From positions 2,285,392 to 2,349,391 of the forward strand of contig CM021312.1 in NCBI GenBank assembly GCA_010645155.1: a stretch of 64,000 bases of DNA, in the 5' to 3' direction. This document shows, piece by piece, positions 24,067-35,600 of the stretch; within the stretch, counting starts at the first letter, position 1, and each line of letters opens with the position of its first letter. Both the position numbers and the translations under genes were made by a program. Source of the DNA: Tigriopus japonicus. Lineage: Eukaryota > Arthropoda > Copepoda > Harpacticoida > Harpacticidae. The notes beneath the pieces were generated by a model. The model saw nothing but the letters and a program-made list of their open reading frames with translations. It made no database searches and was not told the origin of the DNA.

Positions 24067-24261
24067 TCTCGTTTTGAAAAAGAACAACTCTGTGGCTTGC
24101 CAAGGAAGATAAGTTGAGCTTCAATCTAAGAGAAAAGTGGCTACCAGCGCCATCTCGAGGTTAAGAAGACTCTGTACGTTTGTGCTCAATCTTTGGCCTT
24201 AATCTTTTATTGCTCAGCATCCCTTGTTTTAGTTTAGAACACAATGATATCGAGCAATGAC

Positions 24262-25100
24262 GTTTGACCCAATTGGGAGGAATGCACCCACTTACATCAA
24301 CAATGTCCTATAACCTATTCCATCGGAGAGTTCAGTGAAAGATCTGGGAGTTATAATACAAAGCAATGGCAAATTCAACGAGCACATCCAATGTAAAGTG
24401 ACCAAGGCGTACCAGATGTGTGGCTGGATCTACCGCACATTTAAGGCAAGAGACATTACCACCATGAAAACCCTTTATAAATCAATAGTCCAGCCCCATT
24501 TGGAATATGCCTCCCCCATTTGGGCTCCGATTACGGCGGAAGATTTAAACAAAATAGAAGGAGTACAACGAAGTTTCACGAGAGCAATCAGTGGAATGAG
24601 CCTCTTGAATTATTGGGAAAGGCTCAAACACCTTGGATTAAACAGTGTTCAACGCCGTTACGAACGTTATCAGATCCTCTATGTGTTTAAATGCCTACAT
24701 GGTTTGTGTCCTAACCCAGGGATAAAGTTTAGTGTCAGCGACAGAAGAGGGATTACTTGTGACGTCAAGTTTAAGTTCAGCCCCTCGGATAAACAACTTG
24801 TTAAAACTTTGAAATCGTCTTCTGTACTGAACAGAGGGCCGATGTTATACAATTTATTGCCTTGTTCTATCAGACAATTCTACAAATTAGATAACCCTTT
24901 GTTAAATTTTAAGCGAGATTTAGATTGTTTCTTGTCAACTATTCCTGACCAACCTTACATTCAAGGTTGCCCTAGAGCGGCAAATTCTAACAAATTGACT
25001 GACCAAATATTTTATCGTGTTGACACAAAAAAATGACATGCAGGGAAAACATTCCCTTGCATCGGTTAAAAACCCGAGAACAAAGCCAGGTAAAAAAAAA
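24262..25100 (+). mobile_element. CR1/jockey-like LINE, 3' part of the polymerase ORF
   Basis: Reads PTYINNVL, an in-frame stop, then PIPSESSVKDLGVIIQ, HLEYASPIWAPI, VQRRYERYQILYVFK, LHGLCPNPG and FLSTIPDQP, the C-terminal end of a non-LTR retrotransposon polymerase. The ORF ends at 25036. A short 3' UTR with a hairpin (GCAGGGAA/TTCCCTTGC) leads to a poly-A run at 25091-25100. The copy is 5'-truncated and carries at least one stop. Confidence 0.85.
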
Positions 25101-26155
25101 ATATCGTAGCAGAGCGCCAATGGACTCAAAATATGAAAACAATCAATCTTAAATTCTATGCTTCTTTTTGGAACAAATTTAAATTGAAGATAGCTCTGAA
25201 ACACATTACCCCCGTTTTGCCTCTTTTGTGTGGCTACATTCTCAAAATTTGGTTAAAATTATCAATATTCATTGGAATTAGGATCAATCAGCAGCCACGA
25301 GAAGTTCAGCTAATTGACTATATTTACATTGTATAGTTAGCAGCAAGTGCAAAACAAATTATACCTAACAATTTGAGATTTTGACTTTTTAGCAATTTGT
25401 AAGCCAGTTCATAGACCACTGAATCTCAGTTTACAATTCTCTAGGGCCAGTTCATCTGTGTTATGATTTTTGTTCACAATTTGCATACATTCCTAGCTAC
25501 GAAGTAATCATTACAAATGATGAGAGTATATGAAAAGATAAGTTTTTAGAAAATTCAATGTGAAAAGTGCTAAAAAGTTCACAAAAATGGAGAATTAAAT
25601 GCACTTGCAAATCTTATGGACCAACTCAGTTTCACTCCAAATTCAAGGTTTTCTGTTTAGAATTAGGCACACTAAGTAACAATGAACAAGGTGGTTCCAA
25701 TGCTTATTTTTTTAAGTTGATGAAGTGTAAAATACTTTTCGGAAGCTTGTTTACATGAAGAATGGAGAAACTGTTTCTGTGATGACTTCCAGTTTCTGGT
25801 AATTTTGGGGCAGGGCTTGGCTTTCCTCTTACTCTTTTATCACTGTTTTGACTACCATTACCCAATTTATTCACGGGTTCCATAGACGCGAGAGTAATGC
25901 TCTGGCCTTCCTGAAAAATACTCTATAATAGTGTTAGCGCATGTAATGATCTTTTAGATTATTCAAGTATTTGCTGCGTTTCAAACGCTACTGATGAGTT
26001 GATGATGTAGTTAAGGATTTTTGTATTCTCAAATATTTTTTTTTCTTTAACGTGCAACTCATTTTTGGGACCCACTTTATTACAGAGTGTACAATCCTCT
26101 TGGAGCTTGCGAACTGATTTGAAATTAATCCCTGAACAATTTGCAATTGAACATT
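25101..26155. other. Spacer between the two DUF268 genes
   Basis: AT-rich DNA holding the 3' flank of gene A and the 5' flank of gene B (with the LINE at 24262-25100). No gene, promoter motif or RNA gene recognised. Confidence 0.5.
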
Positions 26156-26671
26156 TTATTTTGCCACCAAAAGGTTAAACATTGCTATATTTTTACGCAA
26201 CACATGAACAGTCTGAAAGGATCTTCCTCTATAGGTTAAGGTTCGGTGGTCTTCAGATGTATAAAGGTTAATGTCTGTATCAGTCCAGATTTGCTGCCAA
26301 TTGGCAAATAAATGCGAGTACATGAGGGGTCCATAAACCCGATGGAGATTAAAGGTGATGTGATCTGGCCCTGTCGGCACACCAACAATTGCAAACCCGA
26401 GGTCTTTGATGAGACACCAAGATCGGGCCATGGCAATGAGGTCACCAAACGGATTCAATCCGTCTCCATAACGACCCAAACCAGAATGCTCCAAACTGGA
26501 ATATGACACGACGCCATCAAATACTGGAAGGGTTCCGTCTAGAAAGACTTTGGTTAGCTCAGGAGGTGTGTATGTAGTGATATTTGGATGATCGCAATGG
26601 ATGGTAGTGTAGTCCAAGGTGCTCACATGAGCTGCTCCTTGCTCCAGTAACATGGCTTCAACCCATGGAGT
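26156..26671 (-). CDS. DUF268 paralogue A exon 4 (C-terminal catalytic-like half)
   Basis: A 516-nt terminal exon after ATATCCACAG, beginning TPWVEAMLLEQGAAHVSTLD and ending NLLVAK then TAA. Carries the best conserved family blocks SLEHSGLGRYGD, VPTGPDHITFNLHRVYGP and SHLFANWQQIW. An AATAAA overlaps the stop codon on the minus strand. Confidence 0.93.
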   Translation of the reverse strand, partial: TPWVEAMLLEQGAAHVSTLDYTTIHCDHPNITTYTPPELTKVFLDGTLPVFDGVVSYSSLEHSGLGRYGDGLNPFGDLIAMARSWCLIKDLGFAIVGVPTGPDHITFNLHRVYGPLMYSHLFANWQQIWTDTDINLYTSEDHRTLTYRGRSFQTVHVLRKNIAMFNLLVAK

Positions 26672-29600
26672 CTGTGGATATCAAAGGGGATGAAGAAATA
26701 TGTAGAATTTGAAACTAGGAAGGAATCTTGAGACTCAAATAATTTGGATTTTGGGTGTTAGTCCGAAAGGTTGAACCTTGCCAGTGATGCCAGCCATCGA
26801 ATCAAAGAAGTAATTGTCATTGTAAAGAATTACATTTCAGACAAAGAATGACAAAAAATAGACAAAAAATTAAGGTATTTCAATTACAGATTACAATGAT
26901 ATTTTCACTTTCATGGTAAAATCTTGGATGAAAAAATTTACTCGAATATTAATTTTGCCATAAAATGATTCCATATTCAAACCGATCAGATATATCAAAT
27001 ATGTACTTATATGATTTGACCAACTTAGAGTTCTCAGGTATAGAGTGAAACCATGAGATGTGACCTCTTGCGGGCGCAGGCGTTCAGACCCAAGAAGCAA
27101 AATTTCAATACAATCGCGATTGATTGTAACCATTTTTCGACTATTAGGAATTGTCCAATCATGCCGACGACTTTTTTCAAAAATGAAGACCATGATCAGA
27201 TAAAACCGCTTTTGAGGTTTAATTAGCGGGTTTACCTTTGAAATAATTAAAGAAATCGGTGTTTAAAGTATCCATTTTGACATTTTTTAATATTGTTTGA
27301 TGTATTGGTGCTTAACTATACTCTATGAAAGTAGGACTTTCAATATCATTTTTCAATGTCAGAGTATCCTATTGAACATAATTTGCTACGATATTCATTT
27401 TAGGTAGGCTTAAATAATTGTTTCAAATCTCGTAAAACCCCTAAAATCATTAATCATTATAGTTATTTGAGCAAATTTAAAATAAAAACCTTTACAAAAT
27501 ATCTTCATTGTGATACTTTGACATTGAAAAATGCTATTATAAGTCTTCAAACACTTTCATAGAGCAAAACGAAGCACTATTACATGAAAGAATTTTCAAG
27601 AATAGACAAAATGGAGACTTTGAACACCAACTTCTTCAATTATTTCAGAGGTTTATTGATTTTTTATTTTGATTTTTGAGGTTTGATTAAACCGCACAAA
27701 CTGTCCTCATTCTTGAAAAAAGTCGTTAGCACATTGGACAACTCCTAATGGTCCAAAATGGTTATAATCAAAAGTTATTGTAGTGAAATTTGCTCCTTGT
27801 ATCTGAACGCCTGCGCCCGCAAGAGGTCGCATCTCATGATTTCAATCTATACTTGAGAGCTCTAGTCCAAGTGAGAAAAACACCCTGTTTGTATTTTGTA
27901 ACAGAGTACATTTTTGCTACTTTTCAAATGTTTGTAATTTTTATCATTACAGTATAATAAGTAAGGTCTCAAAAATTTAGTATGCTCCACGCACAGTTTC
28001 TCTCCAATGGAGTGACCTTGGAACCAAGGTCTGTCAAGACCTCAGAAATCCAATAAGATGGAAAACCAATTTCAGTCATTCTACATGATAGAAATCAAAA
28101 CTCCACCCACCAGGGACCACTGGACAACTCGACCCACCAGACAACTTGACCCACCCGACAACTCAACCCACCGCACTACTCGAGCCGCTGGACAACTCGA
28201 CCCACCGCACAATTTGACCCACCAGACACCTTGACCCAACAAACAACTCGACCCACTGGACAACTAGATCCATTGGACAACTGGACCCACAAAACAATTT
28301 GACCCCCTGGACAACTCGAACCACTGGACAAATCGACCCGCTGGCTATGAATGATACAAAGCTTGAAAAACCACGTACATAGGACCCGCCGTACATAAAC
28401 TAACCCAAGTGGACGGCATAGTCAATCAGGGTTGCTAAAATATGCTACACACATGCTATACTATTGCCACAATATTATATACATGATTATCTTTAGTGAT
28501 TACCCAATGATGGGATTCGAGTCCCATCAACTGGGGTCACAACAAACGTTAGGCAACAAAAACAAGTTTGCGTCTCAAAGCACCCCTGATTTAAAGTCAC
28601 AAAAGTTAGGGTTGTATGTCAGAGCTCTTTATTGAAAAACAAGATTTGGAGCACAGCTTGATGAAGGATATACCATTTCATAAATCAGTAAATCGGTGAC
28701 CCCAGTTTGCAACCTCCAAAGGAAGGCTTGATTTAAGTACTTGAATCCCATCACAAATTATATTATCTTTGATATAAACACATGTTTAAGAATTTGATTA
28801 TGAGGATTACTTTAGGAGTGATATAAACTCCTAAAATGCTATGTTTTATGGAAGTTTTTGATATCCTATCTAAAGTCACTAAATATCTAATGATTTTAAA
28901 ATGAATTTGCCTCTTGAGAGATTTTTTTTAGTTTTTAGCAAACAACTTTAAACTTGCTTTGATATTTCTCCCAGATATATGAAACGGAGATAATAAATAA
29001 AACCATATTGAACACAATATATCTGAATATCTAATAAATCACAAAACCACAGAGATCTTTATATTGTCCTGCAATCAATACTTGATGTATGGTTCTTTTC
29101 TTTTAACTATTTTGGAATAATAAATTACCCGAAAAAGAGGGGCACGTCCTATTTGGCACCTCTAAAACACGTCCAAACTTGCAAGACTAACATACCAGGT
29201 ATCTAGCTCCCAATGACATTGCAACTCATTTACCATTTGTACATACATAATGTTGCCAAGTTCAATCATGGGTTAGGAACTGAAATAAGTTCAGTCTTTA
29301 TCTACCAACAATGAAAATTATGTAGAGAACTGACCCACGTTTTTGTTCTTATTATTTTTCATTATCATTATTAGTATGTTCCTTTTGTTGTCATTATTTT
29401 TATCTTTGCAATTTTCGGTCTTTTTTTTGTTCTTGTTATTTCTCAACATTTGTTCATGTGTACCTTGATTTGTGAGTTTGTTTCCCATTTTTCTTTTTTC
29501 TTTATTCTTCTTTTTTAATTTTTCTCTCCCCTAAAGCCTGTATGTTACACACTGTGTTTTTGAGTGGGATACAAAAATAAACAATAAACATGTCTAATTA

Positions 29601-32600
29601 TTGAATGATTAAAACAAAAATGTTATCACAATATGATTTCTGAAAGAAATATGTGTTTCTACTAACTCTTATGTATGTGTGTAGCAAATTTGAGCAACCC
29701 TGATTGACTTTGCCGGCGACTTAGGTTTGTTTATGTATGTCCTCTCTTATGTACGTGGATTTTGAAGCTATGTAACGTTCATACCCGCTGGCGACCAAAT
29801 GACAACTCGACCCACCAGAAAGCTCAACCCACTGGATAACTCGACCCACCAGACAACTCGACCCACCAGACAACTCAACCCACTGGATAACTCGACCCAC
29901 CAGACAGCTCAACCCACCAGACAACTCGAATCACCGGTCGTTTCTCTCATATTGCATTGAGGAAGATGTTATTTTGCATTTTCTTCTTTCCAAGACTTAA
30001 GTCAATGGAGTGGTACCACTAAAAGTGGAATGTATGTGAAATCATGAATTTCTGGAAGTAACCAACAATATATAGCCCCCAAATTTCCGAATGAATTATT
30101 TGGGCACAAATGACTGATTAACCTTATGGCCAAAGGTTAGCTGGGGTCTAACGTTGAACCTTGCAAAAATGTTAGCTTATCCCCTGAGCTCTACTGATCA
30201 GCGCCTCTTGTGGTCAAATTGAAACATAGTTTCCAGCTGATTATTCGCAATGCCTCTCTTTGAGTAAAATTTCTCCAAAATATGACATATTGAAAACATA
30301 ATGCCACTACAAAGAAATGAATACATAAAGGAAAAATCCCGAATGTTTGCAAAAGGGTGGCATTAATACTCATTCCACTAGTTGGCAACTCTGTTTCAAT
30401 TTGACCACAAGAGGCGCTGATGGTGACATTTTTTGAAGGGTTGATTGTCTTCCAAATGTTAGATGTTTTGACTCAATTTATCCTCGCTGGAGGTCTATGT
30501 TTTGTCCCATAAAAAAGAGTGTGCTCAATTGCTTCCTCGTTGAATGAAAATCCAATTTGCAGTCAGCCAATATCTGGGGTAAACTTCCGGCTATTTGACT
30601 CAGGTATTCAGAGAGGTTGCAAAAACACTGAAAGTTGGAGTAACTGATATGTTTGTAGTAGTGATGTGAAATCTGGGCTTTGGCAAGTTTTTTCATGAGA
30701 GGTTGCAAGATAGGATGATCAAATACTAAAGATGCTGTATGCATTGATCACAAGTATAAGCAAACACAAACATGATTTGCAACCCTCCTCCGAAGTCATA
30801 AAAGTTTGGGACGATTTTCGGTGCTCTTAAATGAAAAATCCGATTTATTAAGCTTGGTAGACAGAAGGGAATATGATTTCACAAAGGTTAATTGGCGACC
30901 TCATATTACGACTTCTGATGGGAAAAAAATCTTTCAAGCCTTCTCACGCGAGGTTGCTAGCTTTAGGTTACTCCCAAGGGGCGCGACAAACTCAGGTTTA
31001 CCATTACATTTCGCCAGAGGGCGCATTGTTCTAAAATTGTCGCGTGAGTGAGTGCGAGACAGGCAACCAAGCACCGAAAAATCAGTTGAACGGCTGTTAA
31101 GAATTCTGCCGAAATACAAACATACAGCCGGCTGGCTGCCCAAGCAAGCCTTAAATCAATGTGCTCCCCCTGGTTACTCCTTCCATAGTACAGCAGTAAG
31201 CAAGTTCCTTCTACATAGCGCTAGTGATGTGTTTCGAACCAGGAGTGCTGCCAGTTTTGACTTGAAAGTTTGTCGCTGTGTAACACGCTGAGTAGCCGCG
31301 AGGCCACTCAACGTGGAGTGAGTAGAGAGAGATGAACTTCAATACTGGTTCTATTCTGCATACAAGGGGTTTATATACATAGCATGGGGAGGGAAGGGTT
31401 GTGAGCAACGAAGTTGCTCATAAGCGAGCACGACACAGCTGTTAAAAAGGGCAGGTTGTATTGAACATTTTGAAAAGAACTAAACAGGGACCAATTTGGC
31501 AACGCTCGAACTAGTTCGATTTCGAGTTCCATCCATAGTTATAAAAATGAATTTCGAGTTTGCAGTGCTGCCATATTTTATTGCAGAAAAGGTCTATTGC
31601 TTGTTGAGAAGTTTAGTTGTGGTCAGATTTTTGACCCGAAAAAACAAAGTGGCAAAACTCTGCCAAAACTCCAACTCGAAACACATCAGTACATAGCGCC
31701 CCTGATCCAAAGACGAATAAAGCAAGGGGTGCCTCTTGGGTTTGCCTTAAGAAAGTGGAATCTAGCCATTTTATCTCAAACACTTTTTCCGACATACGAA
31801 TTTTGGTGATCACACCCGAATTTTTTCGACTGGCGGCAGAAAACGGAATCCTTTAGTTGCGTGAGTAATTTTACTAATGTTGCGTTAGTTTAAAAGTTGC
31901 GTAATAATAGTCTCTTCAAATCATTATAAAATAGTAATCGAGTGAAACAGTTTTTCCGACACATGAATGGAATCTGAATTGATATAGAATTGGTAATGGA
32001 ATAATTGATATAATTGATCATGATATTTCAATCTTATACTGACTTAGTTTAATCAAATATTATTAGAAATCAATTCACAAGATAAAACCTTATAGGTATG
32101 TCATTTTCCAACACCAAATGTGGGGTATTGGAAGACTAATTTGAGTGCAAATACATTAGACTCAAACTATTTTACTTTGGATGCCGTTTTAAACACAGAA
32201 CATTGTTAATACACGCTCTCACTAAAACAGGGTATTATTGAACGTCAAAATATTTACAAGTTTGACCGGGTCAGGAAATTTTTGCATCAGACCTGCTCCA
32301 ATTAAAGATAACACAAAATGGAAAGCCTCCAAGTGTTTTGCTTGTACAAAGGATAACCAGACTAGAGGTAGACTTGCTTCTAACTCGTTTGAATGTACGA
32401 TTTTTGATTTTATGTAAAATATTGAAATGAAGATTTATTTCTAGTGAGCAAGTCTTAATAGTTGTTTGAAGCTATGATTAAATCAGATAAGGTGTGTGAC
32501 CCTGTATACATATAAAATAAGCGCACGTAAATGACAAGCAACAACACAAAATGGTGTACTTTTCATAGTCATGACGTCGCACATTGTAATTTATCATCTT

Positions 32601-35600
32601 TTCTTTAGAAGTGTTCACCTAATTTTGATATATGAGTATGAGCACCATCTTTACTTTACAAAATTTTAAGGTTTGACAATTTTTTGCTCTTGACGTCCAA
32701 TTTTTTAAGCATGCCGGTGTCACCCGATGTACCTCGTCTAATTAAATCATAACTTCGAACAAATTTGCATAACAACAAAATTTATAAAATAAAACCTGTT
32801 CACAAAAGATAAATCTATATTTCGATTTTTGGCAAAAAGTCAATTTGCTTACAACACATGATTTCTAACCTGGATGTTAGCAAGTACGAACCCTGAAGAT
32901 TGAAAATTGCTAAACTCTCACCTGAAAACTTAACTGAATTGGGCTGATTCATTTCCTAAACCAACTCATTATTTTTGATTTTTTCTCAGTAAATAGCATA
33001 TCAAACTTTTGTTTCTAGGTTGCAAAAGGGAATGTTTGATCAAATTTCACTTTACTTTTGTTAGTTAATGAATGGGTTTGCTTTGATTTTTTTTATTCTA
33101 CTCAATACCCACTACTTAATTCATGCTCTCATCCCCCTTCTCCTTTTCAAAGTTGTTATCACTAGTTGAGATCGACCTACTAAAGTTTGAGTAGTTTCCA
33201 ATCGTTTCTTCCGGTAAATTGCAGGCGTAATGTTTTTAGATTTTATCAGCTAACAAGATCAGTCATGGACAATGTGTGGATGACACCTACATATTTTTGG
33301 AATCATTTTTGATTAAATTCTGAATTCCAAAGTTATTGGAAAGTCCAAAACTGATTCGGATTTTGCCTATAATTGATTTGAATGTCGTCCAAGAACAATT
33401 CAAATAATGTCCAAGACCGATTTGATTATTATTCAAGACCGGTTCGGAGATTCTCCAAGGCCATTCAATTATTGACCAAGACCGATCCGAAGATCTAAAG
33501 ATTAGTTCGTTATTATCCCGTTGTACTGAAAAAATATGTATGAATCTTTTATGAAATGTCCCAAAACTATGCATATGAAACTTTTCTGACCCAGAAAACT
33601 ACGAGGAACAACTTTGAAATGAAACTAACTCAGGTCTAGATGAAAAGTTATATACCTAAAAAACTATTTCTTTTGGAAACTTAAGTCTAGTAGAATTAAC
33701 TTAAGAAACTGTTGAATTGAATATGATTTAGAATATGATAATCAGCTGCTGGTGTATTTTGAGAATGAACTTGTCTATCATTTACCCAACGCTCGTGGTA
33801 TATGAAAACTTAAATTCCCAAGCAAATGTATTTTTTTTTATTTTCTAAAAAGAATAAGTTTTGGTATGTTTCGTCTTAACAGTTCAAAATGATACTAGAT
33901 CCTTATACACTCTTTTAAAAAAGATAGTATAAGTGACGTTATAGGTGTACCAAATTAAAAGCTGCTGCAATTGGTTCCATTGATAAGAAACAAATGTTTA
34001 AGTGTTTAGTAATTTCCATCTAAACTTAAAACAAATTATTTAGTAGCATGATCCAAGACTGATTCGAATATTGTTCAAAATTGATTTGGATGTCATGAAA
34101 GATCGATACGAAAATCGTCTAAGATTGATCCGGCTATTGTTCTAAAGTGGAACTTTTGTGAGTTCAATTCAGGGACTGTCCAAGACGGATTTAAAGATAA
34201 ATTAGACTTTTAGACAGTATTATCGGGATTGGTCATGGACGAAATCACAATTGGTTTTACAAAATATCAGAATCAATCTTGAATAACATCTGAATCAATA
34301 AAGACCAACTTTCAAATGGTTCTTGAACAAGTTCCAGATTGAAAGTTGGTAAAAACCGATCTGAAAACTGCCCAAGGGTTTGAAGATTCTCCATGTCCCA
34401 TCCAAAGCTTGCGCAAGAATAATTTAAAAGTTATCAAAGTATTTCCTGACGAAGTCTTGGGCAATATCTAAAATGGGTGTGAATAATTTTGGAATCGGTC
34501 TTAGACAACATGTAAATTAGTTTTGGATAATACCGGAATTGGTCTTGAGAAATATTAAAATTGGTTTTGAATGATATCGGAATCGGTCTTCTGAATCAAT
34601 CTTGAAAAATGATCTGGAACAAGTTCCCGTTTTAAAAGTTGTTCAAAGCTAATCCAGAAATGCACAAATATTCAGATATTCTAACCGTCAAGTCTTGAGT
34701 TGTAAGTTCCAGATCAATCTTTAGGAATATTCAGCTTGTAAAGAGAGTAAATGATTAAAATAGTTTATATAATTAATGTTTATATGAAATTTGATCTACC
34801 AATGAGTTACTGTTGGCAGATCTGTACAACCCTTGAATAATGGGTTGGTCAGGAATAGTGTAAGACAAATGTCATTTGTGTTTTTTTCCTTCCTCTTTAT
34901 TTTGGTTGTCTTTTTCTTGGGAACCACTTACAAGAACGATAATCAACGGTGAATATGCCTATGGTTGAATGGATCAGACTGTTGTTCCAGGTTCTCTCTA
35001 TCAATTGAATACTTGATTTGACTTTTGCCACCTTCAATTTGGGCGGCGCAATTATTGATTTATAATGATTTAGATCGCAATTGATGATTGTGATTGATTG
35101 AACTTAGTCAGTACAAGAATGAAAATCAATATTAATTACATATAAATTGGGATTCCATTTAGTTTTCGAACAAACTGTTTTACTCGATTACTTTTTTAAT
35201 GATTCGAACGGACGCAACTTTTAACCGCTTTTAACCTAACGCAACATTAGTAAAATTACTCACGCAACTAAAGGGTTCCGTTTTCTGCCGCCAGTCGAAA
35301 AAAATCGTGTGTCGGAAAAAGTGTTTGACATTTTATCCTCATATCTGTGCTGGTCAGCTAGGCCAAAGTGCAGAGGAACAGTAGTGTAGCCAGAATTAGA
35401 AGATGAGCATGTGTTCGGTGGGTTGGTTTGATGAACCTTGTCCAAAAATAAATGCATTTAAATCTCTAATGACAGTTATGCTCAGTGACTTTACTTAAAG
35501 CTAATGTGCTGGTTCGAATAATGTACTTTTGCATACTTGAGATGACGATTGTAAAATGAGTAGCAATATGTGATTGATTTTGAGTTTTTACCTCCCTGTT

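Larger units (their letters stand above)
31776..35328 (+). mobile_element. Mutator-like (MULE) non-autonomous element, 3.55 kb
   Basis: Ends TCAAACACTTTTTCCGACA in inverse orientation; the TIRs extend about 220 bp (31776-31995 against 35110-35328) and include CGACTGGCGGCAGAAAACGG and GCGTGAGTAATTTTACTAA. Flanked by a perfect 9-bp duplication CATTTTATC (31767-31775 and 35329-35337). Long TIRs with a 9-bp duplication are the hallmark of Mutator-like elements. There is no transposase ORF. The interior has degenerate repeats in inverted order and a LINE fragment. Lies in intron 3 of DUF268 A. Confidence 0.88.

Noticed and set aside
24935..25204. 89-codon minus-strand frame
   Set aside because: Antisense to the LINE polymerase ORF.
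28081..28396. Minus-strand frames rich in Gly-Gly-Ser-Ser and Val
   Set aside because: Produced by the 17-bp minisatellite; the same happens at 29721-29924.
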